Assembly: GCA_003527965.1 (NCBI GenBank) | Contig: DPVY01000149.1 | Location: 1 to 11,421 of the forward strand | Reading direction: 5' to 3' | DNA from: Fidelibacterota bacterium | GTDB lineage: Bacteria; Fidelibacterota; UBA2242 | DNA length: 11,421 nucleotides | In this document: in pieces, positions 1-8,000 of the stretch | Numbering within the stretch: the stretch's first letter is position 1 | Layout of the letters: the number at the start of each line of letters is the position of its first letter | Made by a program: the position numbers and the translations under genes | Notes under the pieces: generated by a model | Told to the model about the DNA's origin: nothing | The model's database searches: none | What the model saw: the letters and a program-made list of their open reading frames with translations, nothing else

Positions 1-657
1 ATTCACCACTTTCCCAGTTTTGGTAGCACGTAAATGCCCTTTTACGTGACTTTTTCTCAATTTTTTGCCTTTATTCTTTATTTTCTGCTTAAACTTCTCT
101 ATTCCCATCACATCAAAGCCTTGATAGTATTTGCCCCAATCATCGTAGTTTTGCTTAAATACCTTCATGGCGTCCTTGAACGTGTTAAAACCTAAAAACG
201 TTTTGTCCTCATCGTACTTGCCGGTCTTAGGGTCCTTGATGTGAATAATATAAACCCATTGCGAATCTTTATCCTTACCAACAAAGCAATCTACCTGGTC
301 TCCGTCGGTTCCCAATGTTTGTCTAATGTATCCATACGGAGCAGTCATTTTCGTTTGCCATTCGCCTTTGCTGTCTTTACTCCGGCGAATTGATCCCTTG
401 CGGTTTTCTACACTTATCGGCAATCCCTGCACTTCCGTTTTATAATGCAGCTTCCGCCCTTTGATTAAAAATCTCGTGTTCCCCAATTTCAAATTTCCAG
501 TTTCAAATATCGACTTGCTCATCTTCTTATATATTCCCATCACAATAGCGTAAAATCTATCGGAATCCTCAGATACTTTATACTGTTTACGGGCAATCGC
601 CTTCGCCTTTTGCCACAATTTTTCGTCTTTGTCGGTTTTGACTAAATTCGTTGGCAT
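1..657 (-). CDS. InPase-type polyvalent domain protein, 3'-truncated by the window edge
   Basis: The frame is open from ATG 657 to the left edge: 219 codons with no stop, so the C-terminus is missing. A GAGGAG Shine-Dalgarno (663-668) lies 5 bases before the ATG. Residues about 11-46 form a lead helix (DEKLWQKAKAIARKQY ... IYKKM). Residues about 80-195 match the inorganic-pyrophosphatase-like 'InPase' domain of polyvalent proteins: APYGYIRQTLGTDGDQVD (106-123), an acidic cluster D118/D120/D123, then TGKYDEDKTFLGFN (145-158) with the usual D-E-x-K. Phosphohydrolase activity follows from the family; whether it is active here is unknown. At residues 202-219 the protein enters the basic linker KSHVKGHLRATKTGKVVN, also found in two other proteins of the window, so more domains probably follow off the edge. 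The start lies 2 bases past the stop of the 52-residue gene upstream, suggesting coupled translation. Confidence 0.85.
   Translation of the reverse strand, partial: MPTNLVKTDKDEKLWQKAKAIARKQYKVSEDSDRFYAIVMGIYKKMSKSIFETGNLKLGNTRFLIKGRKLHYKTEVQGLPISVENRKGSIRRSKDSKGEWQTKMTAPYGYIRQTLGTDGDQVDCFVGKDKDSQWVYIIHIKDPKTGKYDEDKTFLGFNTFKDAMKVFKQNYDDWGKYYQGFDVMGIEKFKQKIKNKGKKLRKSHVKGHLRATKTGKVVN
27..48. repeat. 8-bp perfect inverted repeat inside the linker-coding DNA
   Basis: The arms CACGTAAA (27-34) and TTTACGTG (41-48) are perfect complements separated by 6 bases. They lie inside codons for SHVKGHLR in the InPase protein. This may be chance, but it falls in the linker motif that appears at module borders elsewhere in the window. 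Confidence 0.4.
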
Positions 658-659
658 AT

Positions 660-818
660 TTACTCCTCTATTAGCCAATATGGTATTTCTGTTCCATATT
701 CTTTACAAGTCTCTATAATTGTCTGGTATATATTTTTCCGTTCTTCTGCATTTAACGCCATTCTACTTGCCGGATTTGTAAATTCTCTTAAATACCAATT
801 TAATTTTTCCTCTGTCAT
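660..818 (-). CDS. small hypothetical protein, 52 aa
   Basis: ATG 818 to TAA 660-662 encodes 52 residues (starting MTEEKLNWYLREFTNPASRM, ending YWLIEE). I recognise no family. It is acidic, probably helical, and has one Cys and no membrane segment. Support for a real gene comes from context. GAGGA (823-827) sits 4 bases before the ATG. The start overlaps the stop of the SNF2 helicase gene as ATGA (815-818). Its own stop is 2 bases before the InPase gene start, and its last codons contain that gene's GAGGAG site. Removing it would leave the only sizeable gap in this tightly packed operon. An adaptor or accessory role for the helicase or the InPase protein is possible but unsupported. Confidence 0.7.
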   Translation of the reverse strand: MTEEKLNWYLREFTNPASRMALNAEERKNIYQTIIETCKEYGTEIPYWLIEE

Positions 819-3163
819 TTATTCCTCACTTTCGCTTTAGCGATATATTTAATATTGTTTTTACTCTGAGATTTTCTTCTTCTTTTCTTAAATGCCTTAA
901 TTTGCTTATCGTCTATCCCAAGAATTCTTGCGTAATCTTCATATTTTAATTTATTCGATATATCCCCAGTATCTTTTCCGTCAACAATAGCTCTAATCCA
1001 TTCTTTCTTCATGTTAATCGTTTGCTGCTTATATTCCTCAACACTATCATTCATCATAGGTCTATATATAGTAACAGGGCTTTTTTGCCCTTGCCTGTAT
1101 ATTCTACCCTCTCTTTGAGTTAATTTGTACGGTGTCCAAGGGGTGTCCATGTGTATCATCAAATTTGCATTCTTTTGTAGATTCAAGCCTTCCGATCCGG
1201 CATCGCTTGAAAGTAATAATTTATATTTCCCGCTTGACATTCCATCTTCAATTTCTTGTATTTTTTTTGCTGTAACCTGTCCTTTTATTTCCGCAATTTC
1301 CGAATCTGAAACACCATTATTTTTAAATTCATTTCTTAATAAATCTATGGTGTTGATAAAATGAGAGAATATAACAACGCCTCGCTTTTCACCATTCGTG
1401 AAATGGTCTGATACCAATTGCTTAACTTCCTCAATTTTAGGACTTGAGCCTTTCCAATTTGAATCCAATATTTTTGGAGATATGGCAATCTGCTCCAATC
1501 TTAACAGTTTCGTCAGCATTGTTGCACGTTCTTTTGAACCGAATTTTGCCGGATCAAGCGACTGGAACCATTTTACTGCATCATTTTTAACAGAATTATA
1601 TATCCGTCTTTGTTCATTTGACATATCAAGCCTAAGCTCTGGTTCTCGCTTTGGAGGTAAATCAAGATTAACATCTTCGTCGTCTTGTTTTTTTATAAAC
1701 ATATATGGTGCGACTTTTATTCTTAGTCCGTCTTTATCTTTATAGCCTACTATTTTTGTAATTTTTCTCCCATATCCAATATTTATTCTTTCTGTAATAC
1801 AATAATTAGGAATGAAATCTTTCCAATAATTCCCTAAAAGGTCTGGCTTTAAATGCCTAATCATCTGGTACAACTCCTCGGGTCTATTCGGCATTGGCGT
1901 AGCAGTTAGAAATTGTTTGTATTTAACATTACCTAAATATTTATCAAAATTCATAGATTGCTTTGTGTCATACCCTTTTAATCTGTGTGCTTCGTCAACG
2001 ATAACCGTTTTTGGGTTTAATTTCTTAAGTTGCTCTGCTTTTGCCCCGTCCTGTATCATACCATAAGTACATATTGTAAAATCATAGTTTTTTGCCTGTT
2101 TTAATTGTTCGTCTCTTTTTAAAATGCCACCGTCAATGACTATAGCCTTTTTATTTGTGAATTTTTCAATTTCATTCTTCCAGCCATACAATCGGGCTTT
2201 TGGAACAATTACAAGCGTCTTTTTATTTATATCTTTTACCATCTGCGATGCAATTATAGACTGTATCGTTTTGCCAAGACCGACATCGTGACCCAATATT
2301 CCACTTTTTACTTTTAATAACCAATTAACCCCTTTTTTTTGGAAACCCCATAAGTCCCCTGAGGTAAATGCTGATTTATTTGCAAAATCAGGTAATTTTA
2401 ACTTAGAATTATTTTTCTCACCTAACAATTCATTAACAGATTCCTCTTTCTTCACTTTTTCTTTTATTTGTTTATTGACTTTCTTTGACCATTCATTATA
2501 AAATTCTTTTTTGGTTGATGGCTCCTGTTGTAGAAATAACTCCAGTTTCTCCTGAGCCTCATCAACAATCCTTTGTTGTTTATATGACAATCTTTTATAA
2601 TTTTTTCCCCGATTACTATCTAAGAATCCACGTAACCATGAATTGAATAGATTTACTTTATTAGATTGTTCTTCTGATAATTCTAAGACATTCGGCTTCC
2701 AATCTATAACTTCTTGTGGTAATCTTTCTATTTCTGCTTTCCTTTTTTCTGAGTTTATTTTTTTATTCCCGATATAATTATCCCACACTTCTCTTGCACC
2801 TTGACTTATTGCAATATCATCAAAATATTCAAACAAATTTGGAATTTGAGATGCACTTATTTCCCAAGATTTCGATCCCGAATCAAATCTTGCTCCCGAC
2901 TTTTTTACATTATTCTTTATCCGTTCCCATCCCAGGTCGCCCCATTTGAAATCAAATCTTATTCTCAATACATCTGAATTGACCTTTCTCACAACAACAA
3001 TTGGCGTTGTTTCTGCGATCTTATTAATATTTTCATCGTTAAAATTACCGGATATTTCTTCATATACATATTTATATTTCCCCGATTGCCCCGTCCGCCT
3101 TATATACTTATGTCCGGGCTTTATGTAACCTTTTATTGACTTTACTATATATCTAACTTGCAT
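815..3163 (-). CDS. SNF2-family DNA helicase/translocase with HARP-like N-terminal domain
   Basis: 782 residues. The SNF2/superfamily 2 core has motif I GHDVGLGKT (291-299), an atypical form of the usual DEMGLGKT; motif II DEAH (390-393); motif III LTATPMPNRPEELY (419-432); a motif V region SSDAGSEGLNLQ (652-663); and motif VI QREGRIYRQGQ (683-693). Such proteins use ATP to translocate on double-stranded DNA. Residues about 64-115 (RIRFDFKW ... VKKSGARFDSGSKSWEI) look like the HARP fold that SMARCAL1-type annealing helicases carry. The first 35 residues hold an aromatic/basic peptide (GYIKPGHKYIRRTGQSGKY) resembling the polyvalent protein's N-terminus, and the C-terminus is very basic (residues 757-782). 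AAGGA (3173-3177) lies 9 bases before the ATG. The gene follows a 69-residue hypothetical and a DNA methyltransferase; helicase plus methyltransferase recalls phage anti-restriction pairs such as P1 DarB, but that role is inferred. The gene is more AT-rich than the polyvalent gene. Confidence 0.92.
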   Translation of the reverse strand: MQVRYIVKSIKGYIKPGHKYIRRTGQSGKYKYVYEEISGNFNDENINKIAETTPIVVVRKVNSDVLRIRFDFKWGDLGWERIKNNVKKSGARFDSGSKSWEISASQIPNLFEYFDDIAISQGAREVWDNYIGNKKINSEKRKAEIERLPQEVIDWKPNVLELSEEQSNKVNLFNSWLRGFLDSNRGKNYKRLSYKQQRIVDEAQEKLELFLQQEPSTKKEFYNEWSKKVNKQIKEKVKKEESVNELLGEKNNSKLKLPDFANKSAFTSGDLWGFQKKGVNWLLKVKSGILGHDVGLGKTIQSIIASQMVKDINKKTLVIVPKARLYGWKNEIEKFTNKKAIVIDGGILKRDEQLKQAKNYDFTICTYGMIQDGAKAEQLKKLNPKTVIVDEAHRLKGYDTKQSMNFDKYLGNVKYKQFLTATPMPNRPEELYQMIRHLKPDLLGNYWKDFIPNYCITERINIGYGRKITKIVGYKDKDGLRIKVAPYMFIKKQDDEDVNLDLPPKREPELRLDMSNEQRRIYNSVKNDAVKWFQSLDPAKFGSKERATMLTKLLRLEQIAISPKILDSNWKGSSPKIEEVKQLVSDHFTNGEKRGVVIFSHFINTIDLLRNEFKNNGVSDSEIAEIKGQVTAKKIQEIEDGMSSGKYKLLLSSDAGSEGLNLQKNANLMIHMDTPWTPYKLTQREGRIYRQGQKSPVTIYRPMMNDSVEEYKQQTINMKKEWIRAIVDGKDTGDISNKLKYEDYARILGIDDKQIKAFKKRRRKSQSKNNIKYIAKAKVRNK

Positions 3164-3165
3164 AA

Positions 3166-3375
3166 TTAAAAATCCTTATATTTTAAAACAGGTTTATCTA
3201 ATGCTTTAATATAATTCTCAATATCTTCCTTTAATTCTTCTAAAGTTTCACCTAATGGACAAACAGATTCTTGAGTAATCCAGAGTGGCTCTCCGCTCTC
3301 ATAATAAACTTCACATATCTGATAACAATCATCTTTTAATATTACACGATAGTTCCAATAATGTTTTGTCTCCAT
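3166..3375 (-). CDS. small conserved hypothetical protein, 69 aa
   Basis: The start is taken as ATG 3375 (METKHYWNYRVILKDDCYQ). An in-frame TTG 15 bases upstream would place the Shine-Dalgarno inside the coding region, so it is rejected. The sequence has the layout of a small family often seen in bacteria and phages: W-N-Y-R-V, then I-x-E-V-Y-Y-E-S-G (ICEVYYESGEPLWITQES), then GETLEELKEDIENYIKALDKP and PVL near the end. I know of no assigned function. Secondary structure looks like a beta hairpin followed by one long helix. It sits between the methyltransferase (21 bases upstream) and the SNF2 helicase (2 bases downstream), so it is co-transcribed with both. It may be a small partner of either, but nothing in the sequence shows this. 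Confidence 0.8.
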   Translation of the reverse strand: METKHYWNYRVILKDDCYQICEVYYESGEPLWITQESVCPLGETLEELKEDIENYIKALDKPVLKYKDF

Positions 3376-3382
3376 TTTGACA

Positions 3383-3388
3383 CTCCTC
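3383..3388 (-). promoter_or_regulatory. Shine-Dalgarno site GAGGAG that fixes the start of the 69-aa gene
   Basis: GAGGAG lies 7 bases upstream of ATG 3375 and overlaps the codons a longer TTG start (3390) would use. This makes the ATG the likely start. Confidence 0.8.
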
Positions 3389-3396
3389 AAATATTT

Positions 3397-4620
3397 CTAA
3401 TTTAATAATTTTGCCTTTTGTCCTGTAAAGTCTTCCCAGCGTTTTATGATGACATCACAGTAATGGAGGTCTATTTCCATACCGTAACAGCGTCGATTGG
3501 TTTTCTCGCAAGCGATTAGAGTTGAACCGGAGCCGAGAAATGGATCGTAAATTATACTATTTACCTTGCTACCATCTCTCAATAATTTTTCCAATAAACC
3601 AACTGGTTTCATTGTTGGGTGTAAATTATTTACTGAGGGTTTATTATATCTAATTACATTGACCTCGAACCCCCCATAAAATTTATGCCTTGTTTTCCAT
3701 CCGTATAGAATATATTCACATTTTGGGTTATAATCTTTTCGTCCTAATACATGATTATTTTTAACCCACACCAAATAATCCCCCCACACACACCCGCAAT
3801 CCTCTATGGCAAGCCGAAGATTATGTAATTCTTTGCTTGACATAAAGATATAAATTGTATTATAATCGTTGAATGGAATTACAGAAATAAAATCAGAATA
3901 AAATTGTTTATAATCTTCAATATTATCATTTTTAATATCTTTTTGGATGTGGTTGCCTTTATCATATTTATTCAAGAATTCATTTTTCCCTGAATAATCC
4001 AGACCATAAGGTGGATCAGTTAATAACATGTCTATTTTACCTCTCCCCATTAACGTTTGAACATCTTCCGATTTCGTAGAGTTCCCAGCCAATAATCTGT
4101 GATTACCTAATTGAAAAAGGTCTCCTTCTTTACACTTTGGTTCAACTTCTTCAGGGACAGCGTCATCGTCTGTCAAACCGTCCTTTTTATCTTCAAATAA
4201 ATCAGATTTTATTTCCGGCATTTCAATATCATCTAATATGCTCATATCAAAATCAAAATCTTTAAAAAATGAAGTTTCGGGATTTATATCTGCATATCTT
4301 GAATTTATTTGCAGCAGTTTCTCTGCTGCATCTTTGCGGTTCTTCGCCTTAATTTCTATAATAGGGATTTCCGGTATTTCGTATCCGTCAACTTCAAGCT
4401 CTATTAACGCTTTTTTAGTTTGATGCCCATCGAGGGTGAATATCTGCCCATTTTGTCTCCACACGAATTTTGGTACAAATATTCCATGTTTGATAATTGA
4501 ATTTTTAAGTTTATTTAACGCCTCTTTAGTAATAGTCTTTTTAAAATCACCTTGAAAATCTTCAAGTTTTGAATAAGGAATCGTTGTTAAATTATCTGGA
4601 TTATGTACTTGTATTATCAT
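3397..4620 (-). CDS. DNA methyltransferase (N6-adenine/N4-cytosine, beta class) with ParB/sulfiredoxin-like N-terminal domain
   Basis: 407 residues. Residues about 10-115 resemble the ParB/sulfiredoxin-like domain (IPYSKLEDF ... LKNSIIKHG ... FTLDGHQTKKALIELEVDG). The catalytic domain follows: GDLFQLGNHRLLAGNST (166-182), catalytic motif IV DPPY (202-205), WVKNN (285-289), HPTMKPVGLLEKLL (334-347) and the S-adenosylmethionine-binding DPFLGSGST (359-367). DPPY before F-x-G-x-G defines the beta order of amino-methyltransferases. The target site cannot be read from sequence. No partner restriction endonuclease is visible, so this looks like an orphan viral methyltransferase that could protect the element's DNA; the neighbouring HNH protein is the only nuclease candidate. 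The start overlaps the HNH gene's stop as ATGA (4617-4620), with GAGGA (4624-4628) just upstream. The gene ends in TAG. Confidence 0.93.
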   Translation of the reverse strand: MIIQVHNPDNLTTIPYSKLEDFQGDFKKTITKEALNKLKNSIIKHGIFVPKFVWRQNGQIFTLDGHQTKKALIELEVDGYEIPEIPIIEIKAKNRKDAAEKLLQINSRYADINPETSFFKDFDFDMSILDDIEMPEIKSDLFEDKKDGLTDDDAVPEEVEPKCKEGDLFQLGNHRLLAGNSTKSEDVQTLMGRGKIDMLLTDPPYGLDYSGKNEFLNKYDKGNHIQKDIKNDNIEDYKQFYSDFISVIPFNDYNTIYIFMSSKELHNLRLAIEDCGCVWGDYLVWVKNNHVLGRKDYNPKCEYILYGWKTRHKFYGGFEVNVIRYNKPSVNNLHPTMKPVGLLEKLLRDGSKVNSIIYDPFLGSGSTLIACEKTNRRCYGMEIDLHYCDVIIKRWEDFTGQKAKLLN

Positions 4621-4889
4621 GTTTCCTCAATGTATCTTCGCAATAGCCTAAACGCTTCTTTCCACAAGTTAATCTTGTGTACTCTCTCAAATGTCTCTAT
4701 TCCGCATGTATGAATATCCTGATGGCATTTTACACACAACGGTACACAGCTATAGTCTTTTTCGGTCTGCTTTTTTCTATTGCCGCCCATCCCGATTGCC
4801 TCCAGATGATGATGAGAGGGTTTGCTATTGCACGTCAGGCACGACCCTTGATTGTCGATATACTCTATATAGTCCTTAGTATCTCTCAA
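4617..4889 (-). CDS. HNH endonuclease-like zinc protein, 90 aa
   Basis: Two Cys pairs, C17-x2-C20 and C52-x2-C55, frame a His-rich core (PSHHHLEAIGMGG, 24-36) and end in CHQDIH (55-60). This is the usual layout of small phage HNH proteins: H-H in the first strand, a Gly/Asn turn, and C-x2-C-H-x3-H at the end. It would bind one structural zinc and cut or nick DNA. It is similar in style to DUF968/Ref-type phage proteins, though I cannot assign it to one. The start is TTG at 4889, because no ATG or GTG precedes the first Cys pair and the next Met is residue 34. The TTG overlaps the preceding stop as TTGA. No strong Shine-Dalgarno is seen, so translation is probably coupled to the upstream gene. 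The methyltransferase start overlaps its stop as ATGA. Confidence 0.8.
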   Translation of the reverse strand: MRDTKDYIEYIDNQGSCLTCNSKPSHHHLEAIGMGGNRKKQTEKDYSCVPLCVKCHQDIHTCGIETFERVHKINLWKEAFRLLRRYIEET

Positions 4890-5092
4890 GGTAAATTCTC
4901 TATTTTTGGCAATAATTCATCTACTTTTCTCTTTATGTGAATATCGTTTCTACAAAAGTCAGGAATCTTTGTCTTATCGTAGATCTGTGTTTTATGATAT
5001 TTACAAAACCCGTCTATTCCCAATAAATCCCAGCTTTCAATAAACAAAGGGCATCCCTCGCAATTTTTCACAAATACCGTTATACATCCCAT
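4886..5092 (-). CDS. small Cys-rich protein, 68 aa, possibly metal-binding
   Basis: 68 residues with five cysteines (3, 11, 14, 30, 47) in the pattern C-E-G-C-P (11-15), G-F-C-K-Y-H (28-33) and I-P-D-F-C (43-47). This spacing resembles small phage proteins predicted to bind zinc or an Fe-S cluster, but I cannot name a family. It has no signal peptide or membrane segment. The start is well supported: GAGGGGA (5098-5104) lies 5 bases before ATG 5092, and the polyvalent gene's TAA is 2 bases before it. Its stop overlaps the HNH gene start as TTGA, so the two are probably translated together. Confidence 0.75.
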   Translation of the reverse strand: MGCITVFVKNCEGCPLFIESWDLLGIDGFCKYHKTQIYDKTKIPDFCRNDIHIKRKVDELLPKIENLP

Positions 5093-5094
5093 GT

Positions 5095-8000
5095 TTATCC
5101 CCTCAATTCTTTGTTTTTCCGTATTATCTTAAACAGGTTGTCAAATGCCTTGTTTATTACATCTCTCTCTTTGCCTTCGGGATACGGCTTCGCAATAAAT
5201 CCGTCTAACATTGGAAGTAATATTCCGCCGTGAGCGCGATATACAATAAAATCACTTTGATTTCCTTTTTTAGCGATCTTATCTTCAACGTATGAAGAAA
5301 ATGCCCGTGCCACCATTTCGTGCGGTTCACCCCAATAATCGCTCGTCCGTGCCTGATCCATCTTTTTTGCTTCCATTGCATAAGAAGTTGGAACCTGTTT
5401 TATTTTTTCAGTTGACTTATTCGCATCCTCGAACATTTGCAGCCTTACATCGTACATGTTCATTGCCGACGCAACCCTGTCAAGAGCGCCCCATCTGTTT
5501 TGAGAATCAAAGCCACTGCGATTTCGGACTTCTTTGTATATTTTGCTAATAGCCTCAATTGTATCATTTGATCTATGTCCAAGCGCATAAGCCGATCTTT
5601 TACGTGCTGTCTCAGGTACGATATATTTTATTTTTCGGTCTTTGTCTTCAAGTAAAGTATTCGCTAATTTATCATATTCAGCAAGTTGCTTCGCCGATGC
5701 CGGTAGCAAACCCCTGGTGTTTTTTCTCCATGTATATGTTTTGGTTAAATCAGATTTCAGGCTGCTTCTAACTTCGGCAAGTTCCGTTTTGAGTTGTTCT
5801 TTTGCCTTGCCGACAAACTTATCTGCCTGTTTTTTATCTTCAACATATTTCTTGTCCTTTTTATATATTGTCTGCATAAGTTTTTTATACACGTCCTTAA
5901 TTTCCGGTCTGAGTTTTGACTTATAACTTGCGCCATGGCTTAAAAAATCCATTCGTATTGATGATATTTTATAAACGGAATCTCCTCTTTTATTCTTTAC
6001 TTTTTCAGGTGATGATTTTGTATCCTTTCTTGCAAGATAATGATCCAGGGCGTGAAAATACTCATGAGCCAGGGACCCGGCGCCTTTCATTTTTGTTAGA
6101 TTTATTACACCATAATCTCTTTCATAATGCGCCTTAGCACCGGACAGCCCCTGTCCTCTCGCTCCAAAAGCAATTGCCAATTCACCACCAAGCATTAAAT
6201 CTTTTGGAGTTACACCCAATACATCGGCAAGATCAAGAAGCCCGTCGTATGTATGATTCAATACCTGTTGACGTTCGTCCTGATTGTTCCAATTGCCAAA
6301 CTCAATTCCCCTTGGACTAAATTTGCTCATAAACATTTTTGGTGTAGCGTCACCTTTTCGCCTGACGGTTCCGGTTCTAATGGCTATTTCGGGGACAGGT
6401 AAGATTTCTTCACCAAATGATGTTTTTATATTAAGAATTTCTTCGGCATGTTCAGCCATATATTTCATTCCGTCCTCTCTTGACGGAAATGTTTTATTCA
6501 CAACCTTAAAAAGTTTTCCTTTTCCAACTCTCTTGTATATAGCAAATTCGTCTTTATTGTCTCTGTCTTTGAAAACACTATGGCTCTGTGCAACGGCGTA
6601 TAATGGGATAGCCTTTTCCGCCTCTTTCTCCGTTGGAAAAACCATATCGCTTCTCGAAGTAAATCCATATCTATCACCTTTCTTACCAACAGTCCAACCG
6701 CTTCCGTCAACCTTTTTCAATACTATATATTTATCCCGCCACGGTGACGAAATACTGCTCTTTTTTTTACTGCCCCTTTTTGAAAAACCAAAGTTGGCAG
6801 TGTCCTTTCTTGCACCCCCGATTCTTTTGCCAAAATCAGTGATGTTACCCTTACGTTGTGCTAATACTCTCTTTTTTGCCGCACCCCTTATTTCTTTCCA
6901 ATCTTCCGGTTTGCCGGTTTTCCTGATTTTTTTCCATATAGTCCCATCTTTACGCACCGACACATGCCCAACCGGGAACACCTTACCCTTTAGCAGATAG
7001 CGGATGGATTTATCTATTGGATTAATATTGAGAAATCTATCAAGTGATTTTGGCGCTGGTGAATATTTAATGGCAAAGTCTTCTGCAATTTCATATAATA
7101 AATCAGCTATTTCTGCCTCTTCCGATTCATCATCTTCCTCATAATCGTTATTCCATATTTCATTCAATCTATCTGAAATGAACACTTTTTCTATATCATC
7201 TTCATCAAATTTTGTTCTGAATTCGTCATAACCGTAGTTTTTCCCCGCATCGGAATCATAGGGTGTATATTTACCTTTTCTCTCTTTATCTTTTAATACA
7301 ATTACCATTTCTCTACCGAATAATTTTGTTGATGTTCCTGTAGAAAAACTTGTCTCAATATCACTCCTATTATTCAATAAATTCGCTAATCCTTCAAGAG
7401 TACAAGAGTGAAATATTCTTCCGGTATGGATAACATCTCTAAGACCTTTACCATATCCCTCTATTTTTGATGTTTTATTATCAATATATCTAAAATTACT
7501 TTTCAAATAATCATTGGACTTATTCTGTTTTTTCGTCTTCTTGTTAATGTATTGCTTAACATTCGTGATTTTACCGGTTTTTGTTTTTCGGGTATGCTGC
7601 TTTACCACTGATTTGGATAGATACAATACCGATTTCTTTACCCGTTTTCTCCGCTTTTTCCTGCTCTCTTTCTTTACGCCCTGTTTGGATAGGTATTGAT
7701 CTACCGTCCCGCCACTGTGAAAAAATGCGTCCGCCGATTCCAATTCCTTTACTATCGTCCCCAAATAGGTCTGTAACAGTTTTAATTCATCTTTTGTGCG
7801 CTTTAATTTGCCCTGTTCCTTCAATATTGCCGGAGCAAGTTTATAATTGTTTTTGTCTATTATCTTTTCCGCCGCCTCTACCAGGCTGCCAAGTAAGGTG
7901 CTCAGTTGCCGTTTTACCGATTCCACTTTATTCTTGTTGATCTGGCTTACGCCGGTGATCACGCTCCGGTTGTCCATTGCAAACAACGAAGTCTGATCCT

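Noticed and set aside
3376..3390. TTG start at 3390 for the 69-aa gene
   Set aside because: The Shine-Dalgarno GAGGAG lies within these codons and is correctly spaced for ATG 3375.
4310..4330. 8-bp perfect hairpin TGCAGCAG/CTGCTGCA
   Set aside because: It lies inside the methyltransferase coding sequence and encodes the ordinary helix AAEKLLQ. It has no T-run and is probably a by-product of the Ala/Leu codons.
6284..7000. A 238-codon plus-strand open frame
   Set aside because: It is antisense to the polyvalent gene in a Lys/Glu-rich stretch, which reads as a hydrophobic Leu/Phe/Ser-rich peptide on the other strand. The minus-strand frame has recognisable domains here.
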